A DNA stretch of 64,000 bases, taken from Microbacterium sp. SORGH_AS_0969 (lineage in GTDB: Bacteria > Actinomycetota > Actinomycetes > Actinomycetales > Microbacteriaceae). Under the pieces are notes generated by a model. That model was not told the DNA's origin, did no database searches, and worked only from the letters and a program-made list of their open reading frames with translations. The stretch lies in the NCBI RefSeq assembly GCF_030818255.1, contig NZ_JAUTAG010000001.1, positions 558,001-622,000 on the forward strand, given 5' to 3'. A program made the position numbers and the translations under genes. How positions within the stretch are numbered: position 1 is the stretch's first letter; each line of letters begins with the position of its first letter. Shown here piece by piece: positions 1-8,959 of the stretch.

Positions 1-617
1 CACGCGATCGCGAGCGTGGCAGCGGTGAACTCGAGGTTGCCGCCGAGCACGGTGTCACCGCGGAACAGCGAGATCATGGCGCCGGTGAACGACGTGGCTC
101 CCACGGCGACGAGCGTGGCCACGCTCGCGGCTCTCATCCACGGCCGGCGCCTCAGCGCGGCCACCTGGGCCATCGCGATGATCGCGAGCACGAACCCCAT
201 GACCGCAGAAGAAATGTGCACGAGGTCCTGCGGCAACGCGCCGGGGGTGAAGGGCACGGGGCAACCCGGCGAACACGTCACGACGGAAGCGAGCGCGAAG
301 CAGAGGCCGCACGCGACCAGGGTCGCAGCAACCGGCCACCCTGCCCGGTACGGCCGCGCGCTGCCCACGACCGCGCGGTCGACGAGCACCGTGGCGACCG
401 CCAGGAGCAAGAGCGCCAGGTTGAAGACGGGGGCGGTCGACATCCCGGTCGCCCCCAGCTGGCTGACGTAGTGGACGCTGGGCTCCCACGAACGGCACAG
501 CCAGATCAGACCGGCGCTCGCGAACGCCGCGATCGCACCCGCCGTGGCAACGTGCGCGGGGCGCCGGAGTCGGCCGCTGCCGGTCGTCTCAGCGGACAGC
601 TCCGTCGTTCGGGTCAT
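1..617 (-). CDS. DUF998-like integral membrane protein (3' end outside window)
   Basis: The reading frame opens at an ATG preceded by GGAGAG and stays open for about 205 codons to the window edge, so the C-terminus is missing. The protein is very hydrophobic. Membrane segments fall near residues 26-40, 64-80, 96-112, 136-152 and 164-180, and a conserved-looking D-L-V-H stretch sits near residue 131. This layout fits the DUF998 family of membrane proteins of unknown function. Family assignment is by appearance only. The frame has no stop inside the window, and the two shorter frames that overlap it are Arg/Pro-rich shadows. Confidence 0.75.
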   Translation of the reverse strand, partial: MTRTTELSAETTGSGRLRRPAHVATAGAIAAFASAGLIWLCRSWEPSVHYVSQLGATGMSTAPVFNLALLLLAVATVLVDRAVVGSARPYRAGWPVAATLVACGLCFALASVVTCSPGCPVPFTPGALPQDLVHISSAVMGFVLAIIAMAQVAALRRRPWMRAASVATLVAVGATSFTGAMISLFRGDTVLGGNLEFTAATLAIA

Positions 618-1151
618 TCGGCTCTCCGCGCGTGGTCAGTGGCCTCGCAACATTACCGTGCCCCCAGCCGCACCGCCGATGCGTGGATGACTCATCCGCG
701 GGTCGCGGGTGATTTCCACCCGGCCTCACCGAGGGGCGCGAGCAGAGGTCGGATGCTGGTCAGGCGGGCAGAGCCTGCGGAACGCCTGCGTGCCGGGGGG
801 CCGTATCGCGCTGCGGCTCTGCCCGTCTCTCGCTCCGGGGACGCGGCAATGACGTCGAGGCTTCGCGATCTTTCGACGGGCGATTCACCGGGTGAGGAAT
901 ACCGCTCCCCGCGACGGACGAGCACCTCGGCGTGCGATTCTCTTCGGGAGCGATCAGGAATGGTTCTCCCCCAAGCACCCTTTCTCATTCGGTCGCTCTC
1001 CTCGGATGCGCGGTCTCCACACCACGGCACCCGGTCGTCGAGGCCGCGCATCCCCTTGGAACCTCCTTCGAGCTCTCCAGAGCGATCCCCCGCGTGGGGT
1101 TGAATCGAAGGGACGTCCGCGCCGGGACGCCACACCGCGAGAGGACTGCCT
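618..1151. other. 534-bp gap without a convincing gene
   Basis: All open frames here are Arg/Ser/Pro-rich and run antisense into the DivIVA-like gene, so none was accepted. The stretch must hold the 5' regions of both flanking divergent genes. I found no tRNA, no strong hairpin and no clear -35/-10 pair. Confidence 0.6.
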
Positions 1152-2507
1152 GTGACCGACGACCGCGAGATCGCGAACGACCACCGAGACGACACGGAAG
1201 GCGCTGGTACCGACGCCCTTCTCGACGAGCTGCTGTCGACCAGCGGTGAGGTCGACGGCACGACGGTCTTCCCCGTCGGCTTCCGCGGGTACGACCGCGA
1301 AGCCGTCGACGAGGCGATCCGGCAGCTGGTCGAGCGAGTCCGCCGAGCCACGGAGGACTCGCAGGATGCCAAGCGCCGCGCCGAAGCGATGTTCGCTCAG
1401 CAGCGCGCCGAGCACGACGCCGAACTCGAGGAGTCGGCCCGAAGGTACTCCGAAGAGGTCGCCGGCCTGCAGGAGCAGCTTCGCGCGGCTTCCGCGCGGG
1501 CCGCCGACGCGGAGTCTCAGGTGCACGCGCTGTCGGACGAGTTCGCGTCGAGGGAAGACGACGATCCCCAGCGGGGCCGTGAGCACTTCGACGCGATCCT
1601 CCGCGTCGCCGAGGAGCAAGCCGGTGTCCTCGTTCAGAATGCCGTCGCTCAGGCCGAGCGGCTCTTGGCGAGCGCCCACGACGAAGCCGCATCCATTCGC
1701 GATGAGGCCCTCGCCGAGCAGGACCGTCTCCGCGCCGAGGCGCAGCACGACGCTGATCAGGTTCGTCTGCGCATCGAGACCGAATCGACCGCCCACACCG
1801 CCCGCCTCGAGCGCGAGGGCGCACACGCCGCCGAGAAGGTCGCCCAGGCCGAGCGCGAGGCCGTCGCGATCCGCACAGAAGCGGAGAAGGGAGCGGCCGC
1901 ACTGCGCTCGATGGCGTCTCGAGAGACCGGGGAGCTCCGCGCGAAAGCCGAACGCGATGTGCGGGAGATGACCGCGCGGGTCCTCGAGTTCGAAGAGTCG
2001 CTGACACGCCGCCAGGATGAGGCGCAGCAGGAGTTCCTCGTCCTGCACAACCAGGCCGTCGCGCACGCGGAGCGCATCACCGGCGATGCGAGCGAGCAAG
2101 TCGCCGCCGCCCTCGAGCACGCCCGTCGCATCTCCGCCCGTGCGGACGATTACGAGCGTCTCGCTCGCGCTCAAGCGCAGCAGGTCGAGGCCGATGCCCA
2201 GGTCAAGGCCCGAGAGATCCTCGACGCCTCCCGCGAGCGTGCGCAGCGTATCGCCGACAAGATCACCGAGCATGCGGCATCCGTCCTTCGCGACGCCGAA
2301 GACCGCACGCGCGACCTGCGGTGGCAGCAGCAGCAGCTCGGCAGCTTCATGTCGGAGATGAACGAACTGCTCCGCGCCGCGCCGCGCGGCGGGTCCGCGG
2401 GGGCCGACTTCGGAGACGAAAAGTCCACCGACGAGAGCGCCGATGATGCTGCCGTTCCTTCGGAGAGGGAAGAGACGACCGCCGATGAGGAGAACGAGCG
2501 CAGCTGA
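1152..2507 (+). CDS. DivIVA-like coiled-coil protein
   Basis: A 451-residue protein with a GTG start preceded by GAGAGGA. After an acidic N-terminus comes the motif FPVGFRGYDREAVDEAI (about residues 40-56), which resembles the N-terminal membrane-curvature domain of DivIVA/Wag31. Residues 60-390 are almost uninterrupted Ala/Glu/Arg/Gln heptads, which predicts a long coiled coil. The tail after residue 400 is acidic and probably disordered. By analogy with DivIVA, Scy and FilP it likely forms a polar or septal scaffold. It is not the canonical wag31, which normally sits in the ftsZ cluster, so it is a second DivIVA-domain protein. Confidence 0.85.
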   Translation: MTDDREIANDHRDDTEGAGTDALLDELLSTSGEVDGTTVFPVGFRGYDREAVDEAIRQLVERVRRATEDSQDAKRRAEAMFAQQRAEHDAELEESARRYSEEVAGLQEQLRAASARAADAESQVHALSDEFASREDDDPQRGREHFDAILRVAEEQAGVLVQNAVAQAERLLASAHDEAASIRDEALAEQDRLRAEAQHDADQVRLRIETESTAHTARLEREGAHAAEKVAQAEREAVAIRTEAEKGAAALRSMASRETGELRAKAERDVREMTARVLEFEESLTRRQDEAQQEFLVLHNQAVAHAERITGDASEQVAAALEHARRISARADDYERLARAQAQQVEADAQVKAREILDASRERAQRIADKITEHAASVLRDAEDRTRDLRWQQQQLGSFMSEMNELLRAAPRGGSAGADFGDEKSTDESADDAAVPSEREETTADEENERS

Positions 2508-2599
2508 GGCGGGCGCCGTATGAGCCGCCGATCGGATGGCTCCGCTACGCCGATGCGATCGCGCCCGCTCTAGGCTGGGGGCAATCGAAGGGAACCGGG

Positions 2600-2818
2600 A
2601 TGGACAGTCGTCGATCACGCCCGATGGGCGCTGCCCTCAGCGCCCTCGCCGCCCTCGTCTTTGCGACGCCGACACTGTTCCTTCCCGCCGACGCGCACGC
2701 CTCGGTGAAACTGGTGTTCATCGTGGGCGGGTCCGCGCTTTTCGCGTTCGGTGTTATCCGCGTCCGCGCGGAGGGCGCGGAAACGCGAGAGCCGAAAGAT
2801 GACCGGCCGCTCGACTGA
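2600..2818 (+). CDS. small two-helix membrane protein, function unknown
   Basis: A 72-residue protein with ATG preceded by AAGGGAA, and a TAGGCT box about 24 nt further upstream. It has two hydrophobic segments (about residues 10-29 and 37-53) and a charged C-terminal tail. It stands alone between the DivIVA-like gene and the convergent DUF7882 gene. No known family was recognised. Confidence 0.7.
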   Translation: MDSRRSRPMGAALSALAALVFATPTLFLPADAHASVKLVFIVGGSALFAFGVIRVRAEGAETREPKDDRPLD

Positions 2819-2850
2819 AGTCCACCCCTGTTGCGCGGGGGCAGAGAGTC

Positions 2851-3222
2851 TCAGGCGGCGCGGACCAGGGACCTCTGGGCCGCAGAGCGAGCCGGTGCCT
2901 TCGCGGGAGCGGTTGCCTGCTTCTCGTCGACCGTGACGTCGAGGCTCAGGCCACGCGAGGAGTTCGCGTCGTTGGCGAGGCGCTTGAGCAGTTCCTGGTC
3001 GAGGGACTCCGGCTGCTCAGAGTCGAAGACGAAACGCAGAGGAATCGCGGGCTGGAGCCAGATCGTCGATCGACCGGCGGGCTCGTCGGCGCGGTGCGTC
3101 CAGGAGAGGGTGAAGCTCTCGCCGCGGCGGAGCTTGGTCGCGGCGACGACCTTGACATGGGCGAGCATCCGGTCGTCGACCAGGATCGGCTCGGGGGTGG
3201 TTCCGTAGAACAGCTTCGCCAT
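2851..3222 (-). CDS. DUF7882-type small protein, copy 1
   Basis: A 123-residue protein with a strong site (GAGGAGAGGAAACATC) before ATG. Its core shares L-R-R-G-E-S-F-T-L-S-W and W-L-Q-P-x-I-P-L-R-F-V-F with the gene at 18768-19091, and more distantly with 19742-20086. This matches an actinobacterial family (DUF7882) that is often auto-labelled 'ATP-dependent DNA ligase', although no KxDG ligase motif or nucleotidyltransferase domain is present. Copy 1 has an extra Ala/Pro-rich tail (residues 100-123). It is divergent from a MarR regulator with 92 bp between the starts, so control by that regulator is likely. Function is unknown. Confidence 0.85.
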   Translation of the reverse strand: MAKLFYGTTPEPILVDDRMLAHVKVVAATKLRRGESFTLSWTHRADEPAGRSTIWLQPAIPLRFVFDSEQPESLDQELLKRLANDANSSRGLSLDVTVDEKQATAPAKAPARSAAQRSLVRAA

Positions 3223-3248
3223 GATGTTTCCTCTCCTCGTTGCTTGGT

Positions 3249-3261
3249 TAGTAACTTACTA
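3249..3261. promoter_or_regulatory. candidate MarR operator (perfect 13-bp palindrome)
   Basis: TAGTAA-C-TTACTA lies in the 92-bp divergent region between DUF7882 copy 1 and its MarR gene. It abuts a TAGGCT box (3264-3269) that could be the -10 of the MarR gene. The element GTAAC followed by TTACTAG recurs in the second DUF7882/MarR locus at 19117-19135. Binding is inferred. Confidence 0.45.
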
Positions 3262-3314
3262 GGTAGGCTAGCGAATAGGCAAGCGAGATATCAGGCAGAT
3301 TTCGGAGGACATCC

Positions 3315-3854
3315 ATGACCGACATCGATGCGAGTCCCCCGTCCTACTGGTACAGCGACAGCACGGAGGACGAGCGCGGAGCGCGAGTCATGGAGGCCCT
3401 GCGCGCCTATCGCGCCGCGGAGATGTCCATGCGGCGGCGAACCCAGGCGTCGATGTCGATGGGCGAGAACGAGATGCTCGTCCTCCGTTTCCTCACGCGA
3501 CGGGGCCGCCGGCACCACGACGTCACGCCGATCGATCTCGCTCGCTACCTCGGGATCTCGACGGCGTCTATGACCGCTCTCCTGGACCGGCTCGAGAAGT
3601 CCGGTCATCTCGAACGACAGCCGCACCCGAGCGACCGACGGAAAGTCCTCATCGCCGTGACAGCGCACACCGAGAGTGACATGCGTCACGTGCTGGGGAA
3701 CATGCACGCGCAGATGATGCTCGCGACGCACGGCATGAGCGAGACCGAGGCTGCGGCGGTCATCCAGTTCCTCGAGCGCATGCGTGGCGCCGTCGACGGC
3801 GTCGGAACGGCGCCGATCCCGCACACGTCGGGAACCCCGGACGTGGCGGCGTGA
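3315..3854 (+). CDS. MarR-family transcriptional regulator
   Basis: A 179-residue protein starting at ATG after GGAGGACATCC. A winged-helix domain spans about residues 45-115, with the recognition-helix region LARYLGISTASMTALLDRL and the wing motif HPSDRRKVLIAVT, both typical of MarR. The flanking helices would form the dimer interface. It is divergent from DUF7882 copy 1 and overlaps the following transglutaminase gene by four bases (GTGA). The second MarR/DUF7882 locus near 19.2 kb has the same arrangement. Autorepression through the TAGTAA-C-TTACTA palindrome is likely. Confidence 0.9.
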   Translation: MTDIDASPPSYWYSDSTEDERGARVMEALRAYRAAEMSMRRRTQASMSMGENEMLVLRFLTRRGRRHHDVTPIDLARYLGISTASMTALLDRLEKSGHLERQPHPSDRRKVLIAVTAHTESDMRHVLGNMHAQMMLATHGMSETEAAAVIQFLERMRGAVDGVGTAPIPHTSGTPDVAA

Positions 3855-4645
3855 CAACTCACGTCGAGTCCCGCCTGAACCTGCGCGTCGACCACGCCAC
3901 GGATGCGGTCTTCTCCCTTGCGGTCGCGCGAGGCTGGGCACGGAGTGACAACCTCACGCTGACGGTGGACGGGCGTCCGCTCGCCGCCGAAGAGATCGCG
4001 GACGAGCACGGAACCCGCCTCCATCGAGCGACGCTCCCCGAGGGAGAGGTCGTCGTGCGGTATCGCGCCGAGGTGGAGCGGCCGACCGAGCCCGTGGCAT
4101 CCGATGTCGTCGACCCGCTCCGATACCTTCGGCCGAGCCGATTCATCCCGTCGGACGAGCTCGCCGCCACCGCCCTGTCGTGGTTCGGCGGCGCCACCCC
4201 CGCCGAGAGCGTGCGGAACATCCCCGACTGGGTCGCCGCGCACCTGTCGTACGTCCCCGGTTCGAGCGGCCCGACAGATACGGCGATTCACACGCTGCTT
4301 CTCCGGCAGGGAGTCTGCCGCGACTACGCGCACCTCACGGCGGGACTGCTGCGAGCGGTCGGCGTTCCCGCGCGACTCGTGTCGGTCTACGCTCCGGGCC
4401 TGAGCCCGATGGACTTCCACGCCGTCGTCGAGGCCTTTGTCGACGGCCGATGGGAGGTCGTGGATGCCACACGCCTCGCGCCCCGTCCCGAATACGTCCG
4501 GATCGCCACCGGCCGCGACGCCGCCGACACCGCTTTCCTCACGACCCTCTCGGGCGCGGCCACGCTCGAGAACGTCGAAGTCCTGGCCGTGGCGGGCGGG
4601 GATCTGTCACCCGACGATCCGGCCGCGAGCGTGCTGCTGCCCTGA
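3851..4645 (+). CDS. transglutaminase-like domain protein
   Basis: A 264-residue protein that starts with GTG inside the stop codon of the MarR gene (GTGA overlap), so translation is probably coupled. The first 75 or so residues resemble the beta-rich N-terminal domain of bacterial transglutaminase-like proteins. A papain-like triad is visible: Cys156 in GVCRDYAH, His190 in DFHAVVEAF and Asp205 in VDATR. There is no signal peptide, so it is probably cytoplasmic. Such proteins act as peptidases or amide-bond enzymes, but the substrate is unknown. Confidence 0.9.
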   Translation: MTTHVESRLNLRVDHATDAVFSLAVARGWARSDNLTLTVDGRPLAAEEIADEHGTRLHRATLPEGEVVVRYRAEVERPTEPVASDVVDPLRYLRPSRFIPSDELAATALSWFGGATPAESVRNIPDWVAAHLSYVPGSSGPTDTAIHTLLLRQGVCRDYAHLTAGLLRAVGVPARLVSVYAPGLSPMDFHAVVEAFVDGRWEVVDATRLAPRPEYVRIATGRDAADTAFLTTLSGAATLENVEVLAVAGGDLSPDDPAASVLLP

Positions 4646-4696
4646 ATCCTCCTCGCGGTGGAGTTTCCGCCGGCTCGACCTCGCTACCGTCGAGGA

Positions 4697-6544
4697 ATGG
4701 ATGTCGCTCCGAGCCCCCGACCTCGCCACGCCACGCTCTCGGCACTGTTCGTCCTCGCGCTCCTCGTCCTGACGTTCACGGGTGCGCCGCTCGCACGCGC
4801 CGACGTCGACGACTTCACCTTCGACTCGTTCGACGCCGACATGGTTCTGAGCCGCAGTCCGGACGGACACGCGGCGCTCGAGGTGACGGAGACGATCGTC
4901 GCGCGCTTCCCCGACGAGGACCAGAACAAGGGGATCGTCCGCGTCATCCCCGACGACTACGACGGGGTCCCTCTGCACACCGAGGTCGTCTCCGTGACCG
5001 ACGGCAGCGGATCGGCGGTGCCGTACGAGGTCGAGCAGAGTCGACGGGAGGTGCGAGTCCTCACCGGGGACGACACCTACGTGAGGGGCGTCCAGACCTA
5101 CATCATCTCGTACACGCAGCGAGACACCATCCGTGCGTTCGTCGACACAGACGCCGACGAGTTCTACCGCGGAATCAACGGCACGGACGCCGCCCAACCG
5201 TTCGGCGAGGTCACCGCGCGACTGACCCTGGACGCCGAACTGGCAGCCGCCGCCCTCGACGGCGCCGCGTCCTGCTACCAGGGCCCGCGGGGCTCCACGA
5301 CGCGCTGCGACATCTCCGCGGCGGGCGGAGGAGGGACGCCCCTGACGTGGTCCGCTCGCGCGACCGCTCTCGGGCCCGGCGAGAACATGACCATCGCCCT
5401 CGGGTTCGTTCGGGGCACGTTCGTCCCCGGCGAGGTATACCGCACTCCGCTCGAGCAGTTCTCGATCGACAACGCTCCGCTCCTCGGCGGCGTCTCGCTC
5501 GGCGCGGTCGGGCTGGGTGCCGCGGGCGTCGCCGCGGCTCTCGTGGCGCGCTGGCGGGGACGTGACGCGGCTGGGCGAGGGGTGATCGTCCCCGAATACG
5601 GTCCTCCGGACGATGTCGACGTCCTCGAGGGCGCCGAACTGGTCCAGCGGGGACGGGCCGGGGTGCCCGCCGCGATCCTCGACACCGCGATCGCCGGTCA
5701 TCTCCGCATCATCGACGACCAGGTCGACTCGAAGAAGCTGATCCTCGAACTCGTTGACGCGGAGGATCCCACACCGCTTCGGCGTGGCATCCTGAACGCG
5801 GTCTTCGGCGCCGACGCGCAGCAGGGCGCGCGCGTGACACTCGGCCCTCAGAGCCAGGACGTCGCGATCGCCCTTCAGGCGCTCCCGAAGGCCGCAGCCG
5901 CCGAACTCCGACGGCGAGGGTGGACGGGACCACCACGGCACGGCCGTTCGGCGCTCGCCGTGTGCCTCTCGATCGGGGCCTTCATCGTCGCGATCGCGAC
6001 TCTCATCGTCGCCGCCGCGGGCACCTCCCCGGCCTGGTGGCAGGTCGCCGCCGTCCCGGCGACGGTGGTGGCCGGCATCCTGACCTTCGTGTTCCTCCGC
6101 TACCGGGATCGGGTGACGGATGCCGGAGCCCCGGCCCGTGATCACCTCCAGGGATTGCGCGACTACCTGGCCCTGGCCGAAGCCGACCGCCTGCGCGTCC
6201 TGCAGAGCCCGGAGGGCGCGGAGCGTCGACCGGTCGACGCGGGCGATCCGACCCAGGTGCTCCACCTCTACGAGCGTCTCCTGCCGTGGGCGGTGGTCTG
6301 GGGCGTGGAGAAGGAGTGGGCGGAGGCGCTCGACACGCGCGTGCGCGAGATCGGCGACGATCTGCACTGGTACGGCGGGTCGCACGGCTTCTCGACCGCG
6401 GCCTTCGCTTCGACGTTCAGCTCCCTGCAGTCGGCGAGCGCTCCCGCCGTGTCGAGCGGCAGCTCAGGGGGCTTCTCGGGCGGATCCTTCGGAGGCGGTT
6501 TCTCAGGAGGCGGGATGAGCGGGGGCAGCGTCGGGGGCCGGTGA
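4697..6544 (+). CDS. DUF2207 domain membrane protein
   Basis: A 615-residue protein. The ATG at 4697 lies 6 nt after TACCGT, which suggests a leaderless transcript. A GTG 39 nt upstream would place non-signal residues first and was rejected. A signal peptide ends near A-R-A (about residue 35). A beta-rich extracytoplasmic domain follows (about 36-245), then one membrane helix near 255-275, a cytoplasmic region, a helix pair near 405-455 and a Gly/Ser/Phe-rich tail (GGFSGGSFGGGFSGGGMSGG). This order is typical of DUF2207 proteins, whose role is unknown. Confidence 0.9.
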   Translation: MDVAPSPRPRHATLSALFVLALLVLTFTGAPLARADVDDFTFDSFDADMVLSRSPDGHAALEVTETIVARFPDEDQNKGIVRVIPDDYDGVPLHTEVVSVTDGSGSAVPYEVEQSRREVRVLTGDDTYVRGVQTYIISYTQRDTIRAFVDTDADEFYRGINGTDAAQPFGEVTARLTLDAELAAAALDGAASCYQGPRGSTTRCDISAAGGGGTPLTWSARATALGPGENMTIALGFVRGTFVPGEVYRTPLEQFSIDNAPLLGGVSLGAVGLGAAGVAAALVARWRGRDAAGRGVIVPEYGPPDDVDVLEGAELVQRGRAGVPAAILDTAIAGHLRIIDDQVDSKKLILELVDAEDPTPLRRGILNAVFGADAQQGARVTLGPQSQDVAIALQALPKAAAAELRRRGWTGPPRHGRSALAVCLSIGAFIVAIATLIVAAAGTSPAWWQVAAVPATVVAGILTFVFLRYRDRVTDAGAPARDHLQGLRDYLALAEADRLRVLQSPEGAERRPVDAGDPTQVLHLYERLLPWAVVWGVEKEWAEALDTRVREIGDDLHWYGGSHGFSTAAFASTFSSLQSASAPAVSSGSSGGFSGGSFGGGFSGGGMSGGSVGGR

Positions 6545-6546
6545 GC

Positions 6547-7323
6547 TCACTCGGCGACGCGGATGACCTCGGCGACCACTCGGGGGTCCGCGAGAACGCG
6601 GAAGTGGCCTCCCGTGGAAAGACGCACGTTCTTCGCCCCGGCCAGCTCGCTCCCCTCGGGGATGTGCGGATCGAACGCACCGTAGACCGAGGTGATGCGG
6701 GTGTTCACGTCCGCCGAGGCGGCGAGCGCGCGCATGGTCGCGTCGCCGGATCGGAAGGCGCGTAACGACGGCGTCGGCATCAGTCGGCTGTAGCGGGAGC
6801 CGCCGAAGGGGGTCGCCACGGCCACCATCGCGCGGATCCGCTCTCCCGCGGGGTCGAACGCCATGACGTGCTTGCCGATGAGACCGCCTTTGCTGTGGGC
6901 GACGACGACCACGTCCCGGAGATCGCGGGCGATCAGGAGACGGGCGACGCGCTCGGCCGACTCCGTGACGGGCCGACGGTTGCCGCCGAGTTCCGCAACG
7001 ACGTGAACGGGGTGCCCGCGGTCGTGGAGTGCGCGCGCGAGAGGCTCGAGGAACCGCCAGGTCTCGTAGATGCCGGGGAGGAGGACGATCGGTACGCCGT
7101 CGCCCTCGGCGAGGGCGTCCGGGAGGCTGCTCCCGCGCAGGGCCCGGGCTTGCGCGAGGACGGCGTAGACGTAGTCCTGCGCCCACCACAGACCGTTGCG
7201 CAAGATCGACATGCGCCCATCGTGCGTCACCGGCGCGCCCACGGCCAGCGGGTTGCGAAGTGCCCGCGCGCGAGCCTCGGCGGCGCGCGGAGCCGAGAGG
7301 TCAGCACGTAGAGTCGCGGGCAT
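6547..7323 (-). CDS. alpha/beta-hydrolase fold esterase or lipase
   Basis: A 258-residue protein. It has the oxyanion-side motif LLPGIYETW (residues 81-89), a nucleophile elbow AHSKGG with Ser144, and candidate Asp218 and His240 (GGHF). This fits a triacylglycerol-lipase or PGAP1-like alpha/beta hydrolase. There is no clear signal peptide. The start at 7323 follows GGGGG at a normal distance; an in-frame ATG at 7338 is the alternative. It is divergent from the glycosyltransferase gene, and the two 5' ends nearly overlap. Confidence 0.85.
   Translation of the reverse strand: MPATLRADLSAPRAAEARARALRNPLAVGAPVTHDGRMSILRNGLWWAQDYVYAVLAQARALRGSSLPDALAEGDGVPIVLLPGIYETWRFLEPLARALHDRGHPVHVVAELGGNRRPVTESAERVARLLIARDLRDVVVVAHSKGGLIGKHVMAFDPAGERIRAMVAVATPFGGSRYSRLMPTPSLRAFRSGDATMRALAASADVNTRITSVYGAFDPHIPEGSELAGAKNVRLSTGGHFRVLADPRVVAEVIRVAE
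7309..7314 (+). promoter_or_regulatory. -10-like box for a leaderless transcript
   Basis: TAGAGT is followed after 7 nt by the ATG of a short leader ORF (7322). The same TANNNT plus 6-7 nt plus start codon layout occurs before 4697, 13916, 20150, 26117 and 29615. No convincing -35 was seen. Confidence 0.4.
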
Positions 7324-7357
7324 GGAGACCCCCGACATCCAGGCCGACGACGCATGA
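7322..7357 (+). CDS. possible 11-residue leader peptide
   Basis: The ORF METPDIQADDA stops at a TGA that overlaps the ATG of the glycosyltransferase (ATGA). It starts 7 nt after TAGAGT. The glycosyltransferase start lacks a good ribosome binding site, so re-initiation after this short ORF would explain how it is translated. This is inference from layout; the ORF could be chance. Confidence 0.35.
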   Translation: METPDIQADDA

Positions 7358-8796
7358 CCGCACTCCCTACCGGACGGCAGTTCGTGCTCACGTGGGGGAT
7401 CCCCCGCGACTTCGGAGGCCTGACCGCTGCGCTCCTGCAGCGATCCCGCCTGTTCGATCGCCGAGGCGACGCCCCCGTCCACGTCCTCACCTGCGACGAT
7501 CGCGAGGATGCCGCCGAGGTCGCGGCAGAGCTGACCCGTCGCGGTGCACTTTCCGAACGCGTTCGTGTCACGAACCTCTGGGACTGGTTGCGTGAGAACG
7601 ATCTCCCCGGCCGCCGTGTGCGTGCGGCGGACGGTTTCGATCCCCTCCCGGAGTCGGCCGTCGAGGAGCCGGCGGGCGGACTCGCCCGGCGTCGCATCCG
7701 TGTCGACGCGAACGGAACCGTGCAGCAGGTCGACCACCTGCGCGCCGACGGCACGCTGGCCGTGAGCGACCGGCGGGACGTCCCCCGCGCTTCGGGCCGG
7801 AGGCGACGCGTCGTGATCGGCTGCGACCCCGACGGCACGCCGCGGGCAGCGTGGAACGGGGTTCGCGAGGTCTACCGTTCATGGTTGGACCACCTGACCG
7901 CAGGCGAGCGGTCCTTCCTGCTGGTCGACAGCAAGGCGATGGCGCGCTTCGCCGCGGACTACCGGCGCCCGCACGTCGTCGTGCTGCACATCGTGCACGG
8001 CTCGCACCTGACGGACGACGGGACGGCCATCCGCGCGTCCCGTGCCGAGGTGTTCGGCCGGCTCGGTGCGTTCGACGCGGTGGTGTTCTGCACCGAGCGA
8101 CAGGCGCGGGATGCGCGGCGACATGCGGGACCCCTCCCCCTCCTGGCGGCGGTGGCACATCCCGTCACGATCCCGCCGGATGTCGACGTCGCCTCTCCGC
8201 GGCGCGGAGCCGTGGTCGTGTCGCGCCTGGCACCCATCAAGCGGGTCGAGGACGCGGTCGACGCTGTGCGGCTGGCGCGGCGCGACCACCCGGGTCTCAC
8301 GCTCGACGTCTACGGGGACGGTCCGAGCCGTTCGCTCCTCGAGGCGCGCGCCGCTGCGGACCCCGCCATCCGCTTCCGGGGTTTTCAGCCCGCGGCCGTC
8401 TCCGCCCTGGCCACTGCCTCGGTGCTGCTGATGACGAGCCGGTCGGAGGCATTCTCGATGGTGGTGGCCGAGGCGATGGCATCCGGATGCCTGCCCATCG
8501 CGTACGACGTGCCCTACGGCCCCCGCGAGCTGATCGACGACGGACGCACCGGCTGGCTCGTGCCGGCGGGGGACGTGGCCGCGCTGGCCGACGCCGTGCG
8601 GCATGCGGCGGACCTCGACGACGCGACGCTGACTCGGATGCGTCGAGATGCGATCGCCCGCGCGCGCCTCTACGACGAGAGGGCGATCCTCGCCAGGTGG
8701 GCGCGTACCCTGCGACGGGCGGATCGTCGGCATGCGCTCCGTCGCCGCACGTGGCGATTCCGTGAGGTGCTGCGGCGCCGCCTTCGAGTTCGCTGA
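7354..8796 (+). CDS. GT4 family glycosyltransferase
   Basis: A 480-residue protein with a GT-B fold. The C-terminal half carries the family-4 signatures RLAPIKRVEDAVDAV (donor-binding domain start) and SRSEAFSMVVAEAMASG (E-x7-E type motif). The N-terminus, with WGIPRDFGGLTAALL, resembles TagE/GtfA-type enzymes that glucosylate teichoic acids or proteins. No membrane helix is present, so it is likely cytoplasmic or peripheral. The acceptor is unknown. The start has a poor ribosome binding site and may depend on the upstream leader ORF. Confidence 0.88.
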   Translation: MTALPTGRQFVLTWGIPRDFGGLTAALLQRSRLFDRRGDAPVHVLTCDDREDAAEVAAELTRRGALSERVRVTNLWDWLRENDLPGRRVRAADGFDPLPESAVEEPAGGLARRRIRVDANGTVQQVDHLRADGTLAVSDRRDVPRASGRRRRVVIGCDPDGTPRAAWNGVREVYRSWLDHLTAGERSFLLVDSKAMARFAADYRRPHVVVLHIVHGSHLTDDGTAIRASRAEVFGRLGAFDAVVFCTERQARDARRHAGPLPLLAAVAHPVTIPPDVDVASPRRGAVVVSRLAPIKRVEDAVDAVRLARRDHPGLTLDVYGDGPSRSLLEARAAADPAIRFRGFQPAAVSALATASVLLMTSRSEAFSMVVAEAMASGCLPIAYDVPYGPRELIDDGRTGWLVPAGDVAALADAVRHAADLDDATLTRMRRDAIARARLYDERAILARWARTLRRADRRHALRRRTWRFREVLRRRLRVR

Positions 8797-8893
8797 ATCC
8801 GGTCCCAAACGCCCCGGATCGGCGTACCGTTCTTCTCACCCAGCCCCGGCATCGCCGGCGCGGATGACGCCCCTTCACCGGCGCGTGCGACGA

Positions 8894-8937
8894 CCCTCGT
8901 CCGTCGAGCCTCTCCCCCACCTGGCTCCGGACGAGGG
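8894..8937. terminator. bidirectional hairpin terminator
   Basis: A 10-bp perfect stem, CCCTCGTCCG/CGGACGAGGG, lies between the converging glycosyltransferase gene and the small acidic protein gene. It has no long T-run on either strand. Confidence 0.5.
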
Positions 8938-8959
8938 CCGCCGCTCTTTAGGCGGGTCG

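Noticed and set aside
760..978. 72-codon minus-strand ORF with a tRNA-adjacent look
   Set aside because: I checked for a tRNA in this stretch and found no acceptor stem or T-arm; the ORF has no family and no ribosome binding site.
2851..3222. ATP-dependent DNA ligase label for DUF7882 proteins
   Set aside because: About 110-120 residues with no adenylation motif; the label would be misleading.
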